A DNA stretch of 64,000 nucleotides. Source: Laccaria trichodermophora (taxonomy: Eukaryota > Basidiomycota > Agaricomycetes > Agaricales > Hydnangiaceae). The translations under genes were made by a program, and so were the position numbers. The stretch is from assembly GCA_018417955.1 (NCBI GenBank), contig JACTVC010000017.1, positions 310,001 through 374,000 on the forward strand, given 5' to 3'. This document shows positions 22,001 through 33,547 of the stretch, piece by piece. The notes under the pieces were generated by a model, which did no database searches, was not told the DNA's origin, and saw only the letters and a list, made by a program, of their open reading frames with translations. Position 1 is the first letter of the stretch. The number at the start of each line of letters is the position of its first letter.

Positions 22001-25000
22001 ACTTAACGCCCCCCGTCTCGCGATGTTCATCCTTGACCAACTTACGCGGTTTCTTCGTTGCCTCTTCAAGGGGTGACTTCAGCGCAACATCCAAATCGTC
22101 GCCAGCCAGAACCGCCGCTTCCTCAAGCCCTTCCTTCTTGACTTCAACAGCAGCGTCCAGCGTGATGTTCTGCAGGACACCTTGCGCCTGTAGCTCCTGA
22201 ATCGGACCTTGAGTATCAATACGCCCGTCGAGCATCCTGACGAGGTAGTTGGCGCCGGGGAGGACCAGTTCAACGTGGTGCGTGACGAGGACCTATGGCG
22301 AGGAATGAACAATGGAAGGGTGATTGTTGATGGGACAAACTTACAACTGTCCGGTTTGCAAGCAGAGGCCCACAAAGAAGTTTTTCGTACAGGAACCTGG
22401 ACGTGTGGCTGTCCTACATACGTAAGATGCGCAATCAGGTTCAGTCCTGAGAGAATAACGGGGGAACTTACAACAGCACTAAGTGGATCATCCAACAGCA
22501 CATATTTCGTCCGAGCATAAACCGCACGAGCAAGCGCAACCCTGCGTAAAAAAAAAAAGCCATCAAGTCATCACCCCCAAAAAGCACTCACAAACCCTCA
22601 CACACCTAGCCTTCTGACCCCCCGACAAACTAACACCCCTCGCCCCAATCTCCGTCTTATCCCCATCCTCCAAAATCTCCAAATCAGGTTTAAGAGCACA
22701 ACATTCGACGACGGCATCATACCGCTCCTCATCAAGCGGATACCCAAACAATATATTATCCTTGATAGATTGATGCCTCAACCACGGAGACTGAGCAGCG
22801 TACGAAATGGCATGCATGTACCCGTTTTCGTCAATCCGTGATGTGTTCTTGGACATGATGATCTTGCCTTGTTGTAATGTCATCTCGCCAAGCAGCGCCA
22901 TCTACGTTACCAAACGAGGGATTGAGTAGGACAAGGCGGACAGCAAGAGGAATAGGACGACGTACAAGAAGCGCCGTTTTCCCAGAGGCAGTAGGGCCAG
23001 TGACGACGGACAACTGTCCCTCCGGAAACCGAACCGTAACATCCCGAAGCTCAAACTTATGGTCCGTCTCCAACCCAGCCAAGAGCGATCCAGAATCACT
23101 GGCGGCGGTTTCGACGTCCGCAGTTTCAACGTCGTCGTTATTGTCGTTGGAGGAGGACGTTGGGCTTGGGCCCAGAACCCCATTCTTCTTATCACGTTCC
23201 TGTTCCTGTTTCTCAACATCAACAACTTCGTTCCACTTGAGAGTGGCGTTCTCCAACCCCAAACCCTCTTCATCGTCTCCGCCAGGCAGATGGGGCTCCG
23301 CTGGGTTTACGCACTTCTTCAAAGACGACACTTGGTTCGTAACTTCTTCTTCGTCGAGGTACACAGAGATACGCTTGAGTGCAACACCCGTCTGTTCGTC
23401 ATTTATAAGTAGGTGTTATGAAGCCCGAAACAGAGAAGCCTGCGTACCTGAAGAATCTGAACTATCCACGTCGGAATGACGTTCAGCGGAGTTCTAACCA
23501 TCCCAAAAAGTGCGATAGACTACAACAGTCATCAATGATACCGTATAAGCAAAAAGAAAGACAAAGAACCCACGGTAAACGCAACACTAATCGTCAACTC
23601 GCCTCCTTGCATAACAAACACGAAGAACGAGACGATGGACACCAAGATGGGTGCACACGTCCAAAGGAGGTAAAACATGACCGAATTGACGCGAGCTGCA
23701 AAAGGAGAGAACATCGTCAGTGATGATAATACAATACGCCAAATTCCCGCACTTACCCTTGATCATCCACCCCATCTCAACCTCCCTCGCATCCAACGCT
23801 CTCCCAATCCACCGTTCCTCCCATGCGAAAAACTTGATGAATTTGACCTGTAACAAAGCCCATACATCAGCCATTAATTGATTGCAAGACGAAGACGAAA
23901 AGAGAGTGAGTGAAGACGGAAAGAGAGTGGGGTGAGAGGAGAGGAAGGGACACGACGTACAGCACCAATCAACTCATTCAACACACCCATCCTCTTATCC
24001 CTAGCCGCCAACACGCCCTTCTGGATCCGTATACTCCGTTTCGCGATGAAGCTATTCAAAGGCCATCCCGCTAATAGCACAACGAACCCGGCGAATGCGC
24101 TCCAGCCTAGTAGTCTTTGTTTTTTGTTTGAGTGAGTTGGGAGGGTGAGGAAGAGGAAGAGGAACGTACTGGTACAAGAAGACGCCGGCGATGAGGATCT
24201 CGAATGGTGCTGTATTGGTTGTGTGTCAGTAAGCTGGCGTTAGTGGGGGAGGAAAAGTAACGTACCCCCGTATAGGAAATAGAATCCTGAGACAGTTTGT
24301 GAGATCTAGAAATCCAATTCCGTTAGCCGACATCGTGAACAAATAAAAGAGAATCACTGACGCGATTAGCATCCCCAGCCATAAGATTAACAATCTTCCC
24401 CACATCCGCGCCAGCTTTCGGGTCATCCGCCCTCGCAGCTTTTTCCTTTTCCTGCTTCTTCTCCGCTTTCGTCTTGCCTACATTTACCATCACCACCCAC
24501 ACATAAAAAACGGGTGGTGAAATACAACGCACGTTTTCGTTTCCCATTCTCCTCCGCCGTCGTCTTATCTTTACCCTCATCCTTATTAACAACCCCCGAA
24601 AAATCCTTCCTCTTCAACGCCTTGTCATATATCGCCGCCATAAGCTCCGACCTGATCCTCGTGGACGCGCGTCGGCCAAACCAGAGGTGCTGTACGTCAG
24701 CTTGTGCCTTGAGTAACGTGCACGTAAACGCCAGGAACGCGTAGATGTACGCTCGAGTTTGACTTTCGGGAGTTGGGTGTTCCAAATCGATGGCGTCGAG
24801 GATCAGTCTTGGTGGATTATCAGGGAAGTAGGGTAGTAGATGTACCGGGTGAACTTACTTCAGGAAGAAGGGGCCTGCGTAGTTGAACACTACGCTTACA
24901 AATGTTAAGCAAAAATCAAGGCTGTCGAAAGATTAACAACAAAATTTTAGAAGAGCAGGGTAACGTACATCAAATCAAGCGAGTTGGCAGTCCAAAGGCG

Positions 25001-25883
25001 GCGCAAAAGCGTCGACTGTGCAATCGCGCTGAACTTGACAAAGATCGGGCGCGATTGCATAGTTGGGCTGAGGTTCCATACGTCGCTCTCATTGAGGGTA
25101 TTATCCCTGCCCAAGTCGACGAGGGGTTTGACCCAGAAAAAGGTGACCCACCCCCAGAGGGAAGTGTAGTCTTCTGGGGTGACGGATCGGCCCTGTCTAA
25201 TGTTAGCTATTGTCAAGAGGATAAAAGGGCGTACGCACGATTTCAGATGGATCGATGAGGTTGCTGGGAACCGCTAGAGGCATGCTGAGTATGAGACATA
25301 ACAGACCGATGACTGCGATGAGGTTTGAGGCGAGGGCGAGAATGGTGAGGAGGGGAGAATATGGGATGGAGAAGACGGTATGGTCGTAAATCAACCCGCC
25401 GATTTGGAGAACGGAAGAGACCAGGAAAAGGAGGTAGATGGTGAACATATCATAGGGTGGTGTAGCCGTCGGACGTGCAATGGGTCGTATGACGGTGTAT
25501 AGCCATACAAGGGCGATAAGGAAGGGAAGAACACCGCTCTGAGGATCCTTGTACAGGCTGAACGAGCCATGCGCAATCCAACAGAACGTTTCGGTGATAC
25601 CGACGAACACGCACACGAGCGTGCGCCAAAGTGGGACCGATTCCTCGACCAACTCTCCATCTTTCTCCTCAACTTCTGCATCCAATGCCTCCGCTTCATG
25701 CAAGGTTATGTATTCCTGAAACGGCGCCCTGACGATTGCGTATTTTTTGCGAAGAGCGCTGGGCACGGGAATGGAGAAGACACAAATGGCCAAAAGGAAG
25801 GAAAAGGGCAGTAATGCGCCCCATGTATCCCTCACGCATGCGTTTCGAAAGTCGAATGGGCCGTAGTCGTCGCACAGGCGCAT
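19071..25883 (-). CDS. ABC-C (MRP-type) multidrug/conjugate transporter, many exons
   Basis: A full ABC-C exporter reads from ATG at 25883 to TGA at 19071 through many short introns. Order: an N-terminal membrane region (exon 25883 to about 25239); TMD1 (about 25190-23420); NBD1 with Walker [12 protein letters not shown] (about 22965-23000), signature LSGGQKAR (about 22620) and Walker [12 protein letters not shown] (about 22490); a charged linker; TMD2 (about 21980-20520); and NBD2. In NBD2, Walker [15 protein letters not shown] is split by an intron at 20095-20160, the signature is [16 protein letters not shown] (about 19510), Walker B is [12 protein letters not shown] (about 19445), and the H-loop [11 protein letters not shown] lies around 19300. 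NBD1 lacks the catalytic Glu after Walker B, as is usual in ABC-C. The C-terminus is [10 protein letters not shown]. These proteins export drugs and conjugates across plasma or vacuolar membranes; the substrate cannot be read here. It is the only intact copy among three. Confidence 0.85.
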
Positions 25884-26883
25884 GGTGACGGTGAGAGGAG
25901 GAATGAAAAATCTTGGAAAAATCAATCCGAAGAGAAGTCGTAAACACGTGGGTTATATAAGTCCCGAGGGCGCTTAAACGCGTCATCGGTAGGGTACTCA
26001 GTCGCTCCTCCGCTGTTATCGAGTCTCCTCCTAGTAACCTCCAACGCGTCAATCACTTTTTCAACGTTGATAAATCGCAATTCACTGTAGTTAGATTGAC
26101 ACTCATCAATTAGAAATTCATACGGCCGCCATGTTAAAGAATGAAGATTTGGTGAAGCTTAAAAAAAGTTAACCAGATGCGGTATTCAGTGTTGTACAAG
26201 CACAGCATTGTCAACTCCGGTGTTGTACAAGTGCAAGTCCGACAGTGTTGTTTAAGTCCAGTGTTGTACAACTGACCGGCATTGGAGTTCATCAGTTCTG
26301 TAAATCATTAAGCCTCCGGGACCATGGTAAGTCAGATTGTTGATACCCAGCGTTGCTACTAGTACAATTGCGTAGTCCTTTTTTCGTTGTCATTGCAATC
26401 ACTTTTATCTGACATGACACTGACAGTGCGCTTGGTGAAGCTAGGCTTTTAACGAAGTAAAATTGCATCATGCCTATGTCCTTTGAGTTGGAAACGAGAA
26501 AAGAAGACAAACTTCGCCACAGTCTCACAAGGGGTTTCTTTTCCATCGTCCTTGACTCCACACCGCCGATGACCGTTTCTACGAGATAGATGCATGATTT
26601 ACGAAAAGTTGACCATCGTGTTCAGGTGACTCCGGCCGAGTTCCAACGGCGTTGGCGTTGCATTTTTCTTCTTCAACTTGAGCTTAGAGTTGGGAAGTGA
26701 TACATCCAAGCGGAAATTTCAACGCATGAAAACATTGGGCTGAATAATGATGGCACTTGACTGTTTGAAATTATGATCTTTGACCGGGTTATCTGAAATT
26801 GAAAGGACGATGTGAATTATATGATCGGTTGTGGCGGACGGTGAAGGAGATAGAAACTGAAGTTGGGAAAATAATGTGAACCA
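25884..26883. other. Spacer between transporter and F-box-1, with transporter promoter
   Basis: 25930-26050 is the presumed transporter promoter (CACGTGGGTTATATAAG near 25946, a TATA-like site). It is repeated upstream of the transporter stub at 40050 and, with changes, at 9520-9590. 26185-26280 has several copies of GTTGTACAAG/GTTGTACAAC in a row. 26690-26880 is shared with 8993-9150 and 42800-43015. Confidence 0.5.
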
Positions 26884-28192
26884 CTACCGCTCGCAATAAT
26901 AGTATCCAACGATATCTTCGACGTCGTCATCAATACCTTGCACGGCCACAAGGTACGAAAATTCCAGAGACGGTCGATTAAGTAGCTGCGAGCATCGAGC
27001 TTGTGCAGCGTTGTTCAGCTCCCGTCTGGACTCTTCACGGTCATATTCCTAGACCGTGTCAAGCCACAATAATATCTCCAAACGCAAGCAGCGTAGCTTG
27101 GTGAATCCAGGTAAAGTTAGAACATCATTCAAGTCCCCCAAAAAGTCAGGTTGGAGCCTCAAAGTTGTAGAAACCTTGATGAGAATTTCTTCGAGACCGT
27201 TGCTTCTTTCTATCCGTCTCAGTTCGTGACAAAGACCAAACAGGGGGTCTTCGGGGTCTATCTCGTCAATGGAGAATCTTAATGACAAGATCTTGAGACT
27301 TTCGAAGGAGCTGGAAGGCTGGAAAACGCCGTCTAAGCAACATTCCTCGTCAACTAAGAAATGATATATAACCGCGTGAGAAGCATAAAAGTCATACACT
27401 TCGTTGCGTACCTTTCATACTAAGCGATGTGAGTTGAGTTGCCCTCCTCAATATCTCTCGAAGAGGGGGCAGTGCCTCTTGTTCCGGCAGATCGGCGGTC
27501 AACTCCTGAAGATGAGAGAAATCGAGGATTGGAGGGCCATCCTGACCCCTAGTACCGCAAATTAACTTCTCTAGTCCAACGCTCGTTTCACCAAGACTCA
27601 AGATCTGTAACCTCGCAATGAGTCCTGTTGCGGCATTCCCGAGTGGTGCGTGGTCCTCGAGCACACATGAGTGAATGCCCAAATAGGTGAGGTTGGTGCA
27701 CAGGGCAAAGAAGGAAACAGGAAAGTTGTGTATGCCCTGAAGAATGAGTGCATCCATTCTTGGTGAATAGACAAGACGTGAGATGGCAGATTGCAACTCT
27801 GGGGCAACCAAAGCCCAGTCGCAAGGACTGTACATGTACAAACTCAACTCATCGATCATCGATAATCGGAGGAAGAGCTGGGAGATGATGTGGACCTCCT
27901 CGTCGTCAAAATTGGAAATCATAAAGTTCAGACTTTCGACGTAGTTTGCAACCTCGGGTACTTTGTCAAAAGCTTCATGGAGGTTCTTGGCTTTCCTTGC
28001 TATGCGTTGGGACTGGCCCGTGGAATTTCCACTTGACAAGGAGATGTAGCGAAAGAGATGACGACGACATCGATGAAGGAACAGACGGGAGGTTCGTGAT
28101 AGTGTTTTCAGAGCGTCGACGTCTCTTTCGAACCAGAGATCATCGATGAACTTGTCGATGAGCTCCTGGGGCAAGAATGTCCCTGCATTCAT
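26884..28192 (-). pseudogene. F-box/LRR-like gene, copy F-box-1A, premature stop
   Basis: Exon 1 (28192-27412) begins MNAGTFLPQELIDKFIDDLW, the F-box-like signature, followed by TLSRTSRLFLHRCRRHLFRY. It continues through leucine-rich segments (LTYLGIHSCVLEDHAPLGNA, LQILSLGETSVGLEKLICG). A 58-bp intron (27354-27411, GTACGC..TTAG) joins to VDEECCLDGVFQPSSSFESL. In exon 2 a TAG at 27051-27049 replaces the Glu codon of the paralogues (LLWLDTVE becomes LLWLDTV, stop). The homologous frame would otherwise run to 26884, so about 55 residues of the C-terminus are lost. A truncated product could still be made, since the F-box and most repeats are intact. F-box proteins are SCF ubiquitin-ligase adaptors; substrate unknown. 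Confidence 0.7.
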
Positions 28193-29572
28193 TCTTTAGC
28201 TGGAGAATGGGGGGAAGCCGAAAATTGCAGAGTTGAGCGATGATGTTGTTTGCACTAGTTATGGCATCAGCTTTCCTACTACCTCACCCAAGTCGTCGCT
28301 CTTCGGCTTCATGATGACTGCCTTTATGAACTGGTTCGCATGTTATACAACTTCGCGTTGATTCTAGGACGACGTCTCTCAAGTCTACAACAGACAAATG
28401 GGCTCCCCTTTTCGGGTGGTGCGGGGCAATGTTGCCAGTGTCCATTCTTCGTCATCCACAGAATGTTGAAAGAGGTCGATGGCGGTAAGGGACAGGGGTA
28501 AGGGGGTGTCAATTAGGCGGAGAACAACTTCTTGTTGTCGTGAATGAGAATAGCTTTGTGGACACCGTCATCTGGAACGATAGAAATTCAAGTTTGGCCT
28601 CAGTGAGTAGACTGCAGGTGACGGCTTGCGCTACCAGACTGTGCAGAGATCATGCGGACAGGAGAAGGTAATTTATAATTATCATCCTGAATGTTCAACT
28701 CACCGTGTTAGAGAGATATCATTGCGGTGGATAGAAACGATGGTGGTGATGTTGAAGCTGAATCAAGGGAGGACTATTTCGATCAACGAACACTTGAGAT
28801 CAACGCGGGTGGGGAACATGCGCGAAACTACTAAGATTACCAGGGCGGAAGAGAATGTGAAGGGGGTGATGGGGATAGTAAGTTCCGGCTCAAGGTTAAG
28901 GAAGGGAAAACCGAACTCACCATGTCAGACAGATATTAAAGCCTACTGCGAGGAACCCGGAAGGGGGACAAATTGTTCAAAAAGGAAATTCCGTCGTTTT
29001 GGGCGGTAGCACTGGTATATCCCAGTTGAAAGGGACGGTCATTGAATAGAATTTGAACCAAATGTACAGACGCGGAGAAAACTTCCCATCATGAGACCTT
29101 ATGGTATCCAATGACGCCTGGGCTCGGGGACGTTTGCAAAGGTGGTTCAAAACGATTCATACTCAAGGAGCGCTTTCGCAACATGAAACGGACAAGCCGG
29201 AAGCAGCTTCGTGAGCTGAAATGTTGCGGAATGGGGGGGCTGGTTGTAAATCGTCGAACAAATCGAACAACAGGATCTTTGCCCCCATCAACAGATAAGG
29301 GTGTGGCAGGGTAAGTAGACTGTAGAAACTGAAGTTGGAAAAAGGCAGGGGAAGGGTGCATTTATTTGCAGTGGTTAACAGCCATTACGGAGCTACTTGA
29401 AACTTCCAACGAAGTTCAGCTCAAGTTCAGCTCAATAAAATAAACAAGCTACAACTGTATGTACCAACGCAGGAGGATGCATTAATACACCGGATGGCAT
29501 TGCATGTTGACCCAAAAATACAGCAAAAATTCACCAGCAATGTGAACCGCTGCTACTCAATCGAAGCTGTCA
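28193..29572. other. Spacer between F-box-1 and F-box-2, no gene seen
   Basis: The stretch is repeated at 44331-45714 with small indels. Frames here are short and not conserved between the two copies, which argues against a gene. Confidence 0.5.
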
Positions 29573-30732
29573 TCAATACCTTTGCACGACCACAGGGTAC
29601 GAAAATTTCAGAGAAGGTCGATTAAATAACTGTGAGCATCGTGCTTGGGCAGCATCATTCAACTCTCGTCTCGACTCTTCACGGTCATACTCTTCGCCAG
29701 TGCCAATCCACAATAAAATCTCCAAATGCAAGCGGCGTAGCTTGGTGTATCCAGGTAAAGTTAGAACATCATTCAAGTCCGCCAAAAAGTCAATTTGGAG
29801 CCTCAAAGTTGTAGAAACCTTGATGAATATTTCTTCAAGACCGTTGCTCCTTTCTATCCGTCTCAGTTCGTGACAAAGACCAAACAGGGGGTCTTTGGGG
29901 TCTATCTCGTCAATGGAGAATCTTAACGACAAGGTCTTGAGACGTTCGAAGGAGCTGGAAGGCTGGAAAACACCGTTTAAGGAATATTCCTCGTCAACTA
30001 GGAAATGATATATAAGGCCACCGCGTGAGAAGCACAGAAGCCTTACATTGCGTACCTTCTAAAATAAGTGATGTGAGTTGAGTCACCCTCTTCAATATCT
30101 CTCGAAGAGGGGGCTGTGTCTCTTGGTTTGGCAGATCGGCGGTCAACTCCTGGAGATGAGAGAAATCGAGGATTGGAGGGCCATCCTGACCCCTAGTACC
30201 ACAAATTAACTTCTCTAGTCCAACACTCGTTTCACCAAGATTCAAGGTCTGTAACCTCGCGATGATTCCTGTTTCGGCATTCCAAAGTGGTGCATGGTCC
30301 TCGAGCGCACAAGAGTGAATGCCCAAATAGGTGAGGTTGGTGCACGGGGCAAAGAAAGAAACAGGAAAGTTGTGGATGCTCTGAAGACAGCATTGAGAAT
30401 CGGAGGAGGAGCTGGGAGATGATGTGGACCTCCTCGGCGTTAAAATTGGAAATCAGAAAGAACAAACTTTGGACGTAGTTTGCAACCTCGGGTACTTTGA
30501 CAAGAATGTCCTCAAGGTTCTTGGCTTTCCTTGCTATGCGTTGGGACTGGCCCGGGGAATTTCCGCTTGACAGGTGGATGTGGGCGAATAGATGACTCGG
30601 ACGACGACATTGATGAACGAACAGACGGGAGGTTTGGGATAGTGTTTTCAGAGTGGCGATGTCCCTTTCGAACCAAAGATCATCGATGAACTTGTCAATG
30701 AGCCCCTGGGGTAGGAACGTCCCTCGATCCAT
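29573..30732 (-). pseudogene. F-box/LRR-like gene, copy F-box-2A, internal deletion
   Basis: The start (MDRGTFLPQGLIDKF at 30732) and F-box region match copy F-box-2B at 46986. At about 30385-30395 the sequence jumps from LLLRFSML to a point about 110 bp further on in the paralogue. This removes the SLYMYSPFDWALVAPELQ segment and shifts the frame. Downstream, the LRR-like part (LTYLGIHS-equivalent, ADLPNQETQPPLREIL) and the last exon (SIDEIDPKDPLFGLCHELRR) remain readable to a stop at 29573. The conserved intron is still present near 30000-30055. Confidence 0.75.
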
Positions 30733-30975
30733 TCTTTGGCTGAAGAACGGGGGCAAGCCGAAGACTGTTGTGGCTAAGTTGTTAAAGCAATGTTAAAGTT
30801 CATCGTTTCAGTGTGCCCACGTGGTCTTTCCAAGAAAGGCAAATGTTTGGCAAACGGGTGGTCCGCATGTTGTCTGCATGCATCTTCGACAGTCGACTTG
30901 ACTGCTCACTCAAATGGAAGTGAGCCACATTCTCTCATCCGCCACATCCATCCTGACATCTCTCAAGTCTGGAAT
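30733..30975. promoter_or_regulatory. Divergent promoter between F-box-2A and secreted-type gene A
   Basis: The two genes point away from each other with about 243 bp between the start codons. The same arrangement at 46987-47210 has about 224 bp and very similar sequence, including GACAGTCGACTTGACTGCTC. Conservation of the whole interval supports a shared control region. No single factor site can be named. Confidence 0.45.
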
Positions 30976-32328
30976 ATGTTCAGATTCTGGCTCAGCCGCC
31001 TCGCTCTACCCTTGCTGGCGTCGTGGTCACCCAAGCCCTTGTCCGACGCAGAGGAATACCCAAGCCTCTGTCTGCAGTCCAAGACTTTGGAGCGCCTCGC
31101 CGAGTGCCTCGAAGAGTTCATCGTTCCCCGCGGCTTCTACGACCGGGTATCATACGACGCAGCACAACCAGACACGTCACAACGCGCCGCTTGGTCAAGC
31201 GTCATCTCTTCCCTCCTCCATGTTGACGGAAATTGCTCTTCAATCCAGGTTCCAGCCTCATTGACAGGGTTATACGACGTCGTTACATTTACCAAAAACA
31301 CTGGGGCAAGCTTTTGCCTCTTTTTTGAGCTCACCGCCGATTGCCATGCGTACAGGAAAGGATGGGGAGCAATGATCGTGCCCGCGCGACGGGAGGCAGT
31401 ATCACGGGATGTCCATATCTCGGCTCCACATCCCGGATTTGATGTTGGAACACCTGCACAGGCAGCGTATATTTTCAAGGCGACTGGTTCAAAGAGTTTT
31501 CTTATGGCGGGGCGGACTCGCACTGCATTTTTGAACCCATCTCCTTGTATCTCTACAACCTCCCTGTCTGGGTATTATGAAACTGACCCCACTCATAATA
31601 ATGTGCCGTTCATCCAAGATTTCAGTTATTATCTGCTAATTGTCTTACAGAGGGAACCGTTTTTCGACGCGAGTTTGGCGATATATGACTGGCAACAACG
31701 CAGCGGTTGCCCTTCTTCAACGTGTGCTTACATCCAAATGCACGGGAAAGGATCGTCTATGTGCCCTCTAGACCAAATATTTCTATCAGCAGGACTCGGT
31801 ATTTAAAATGTCCTCTTCAGTAGTCTCAAACTAACATCTTCCCAAGGCCGCTCCTCAACTGCCAAAGCATGGTACATAGATTCCAACAATAGGCCTGTGA
31901 AAAGGCTCAGAGGACATCTCCAACTCGCATTTCCACTTTGGAATGTCTCCCTTCCGCCGGACTGCTCTTGCGCTCTCACCGCCACTCGGAACGTTGTCGG
32001 TCGATACATTAACGGCGTCGACAAACATAACGTCTGTCACACTGACGCTGATCCATCAGAAGTATCAGGTGAATTCATCCACGTCGAGCAAGATCATGCA
32101 TCTCGAGGGGCGGAGTCGTATAAGTTGTGGGCAGCAGCTGTGAGGAGGACATTTGGGACGACTTGTGCGGAAGGGATGTCAGTGGATCCTGATACGGGCC
32201 TTTGTGCGTATTCAAGACCACGAGGGCCTGCTGGTGATCCCATCTTCGACAATGTTATGTTCCCCGGTTTGAGTCGGGGTATTCGTCCGCAATGGCTTCT
32301 GTGGATTCCCCTGTTGAATCCTCTATGA
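30976..32328 (+). CDS. Secreted-type hypothetical protein, copy A, 418 aa, three exons
   Basis: Exons 30976-31602, 31651-31798 and 31847-32328 join in phase. I chose the ATG at 30976 because it gives MFRFWLSRLALPLLASW, a signal-peptide-like start, and falls at the same place in copy B; the frame is open upstream. Blocks: YDAAQPDTSQRAAW, VDGNCSSIQVPASL, a GWGAMIVPARREAVSRDVH run, SAPHPGFDVGTPAQAAYIF, TGSKSFLMAGRTRTAF, PFFDASLAIYDWQQ, CAYIQMHGKG, VVGRYINGVD and GEFIHVEQ. Several conserved Cys suggest an oxidised, extracellular protein. Intron 1 is 48 bp and open in frame, so its retention would add 16 residues. Function unknown; a hydrolase is possible from the conserved His/Asp blocks but not shown. 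Confidence 0.75.
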
Positions 32329-32941
32329 GAGGTTTAGGTGCGACCAGTGTATATTATACTGTACGTTGGATTAGATGTATCAGGACGTCTTTTTCAATAG
32401 ATCTTTCGATCCTTTCAGGTTCCTTCGTTCAATTGCATCCGAGTTGACAATTTGCCATGTCGATGGGGATTGTATGCAAGTTCTGGGTGCTGGGCAGGTA
32501 TGAGTCTGTGCGTTTACTCCTCCTACCCCTCGCAGGATCTCAAATAGTTAACACATCTTAAATGCCTGCGTAAAATATGAAAATTATGCTCCAAGAACTC
32601 ATAAACAGATCCATCAATATGTACTTCCGCGAACTAAAAAGACATCAATTCCCTGAGCGTTAACGCGAAACACCCATTCATTTGTTGAACTTGCTCGATC
32701 TGGCCAACATCTCTTCGCCTCCAGTATCTTGCAGGAATTCGGCACAAACAAGTCTCAGTCCTTACCACTGAAGGTCAAAATCTTCAACAAGTTCTCATCA
32801 CTGCGACGCCCGAAAATTCTTCAGTGTTGGTGAATATGTAAGGTGCAACGGGGCAAATGGTAATTTTGGGACAACTGTTCACTCTATTTTTTTGATTTCA
32901 TTTTTCTTACTGGTACACATCGTCGAACTTCACGGAGTCAT

Positions 32942-33431
32942 CAAGGGGGCCCCGGGATTTCAGAAACAACACGGGGTAGATTTTTTTCTGTAAGCCGTCC
33001 GTGACGTCCCCCCCCCATCGCTCCTTCTAAATAAGGTATGTTTTCGTCCAAAAAGGGTATGTTTTTCCCACCGCTCCTCTGAAGAAATTTCCGGCTGGTG
33101 GGCCGTGAACACGTGAACCTTGAAATGAATCACTGCTCCCTTTTTAGGTGTACAAATCCAGCTTTTTTTCACATTTACTTTTGCCATGCAAGTCCGAGCT
33201 GAGCAAGAAAACTGGGAGGGACAACAGATTTTTCATTTCCCTTACGCACTGACTTCCATGGTAAGTTATCAACCGTTCAACTGCATTGGAGGTGCCGCTG
33301 ATACATCTATCGTTGCTACAGGGCCCCCAATATAGATTTTCGAAGCTTATATACTAAATTTTTTTAAGGCCTGCCGGAGGTCCCCCCCCCACCTACCTCG
33401 GGTCACGGGTCGACATCCCGGGGCCCCCTTG
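32942..33431. mobile_element. hAT-like MITE (490 bp) with exact 8-bp target duplication
   Basis: Terminal inverted repeats CAAGGGGGCCCCGGGAT (from 32942) and its near-complement ATCCCGGGGCCCCCTTG (to 33431) are flanked by the exact direct repeat GGAGTCAT at 32934-32941 and 33432-33439. Block B has a single GGAGTCAT at 49156-49163 with continuous flanking sequence, which is the empty site. The interior has no transposase frame. The 8-bp duplication fits hAT. The insertion is younger than the block duplication, or was lost precisely from B (less likely). Confidence 0.9.
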
Positions 33432-33547
33432 GGAGTCATTCATAGGGCAAGGCGTTAAACTGTTCAATTTGAAAGAGATCAGAGCGTTGCTGCGTATTAG
33501 TAAACCACCTTGAGTGTTTGAAAAACTCGATACGGCGAGAATTGATG

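Noticed and set aside
22877..23479. 200-codon plus-strand frame
   Set aside because: It is antisense to the NBD1 and linker exons of the transporter.
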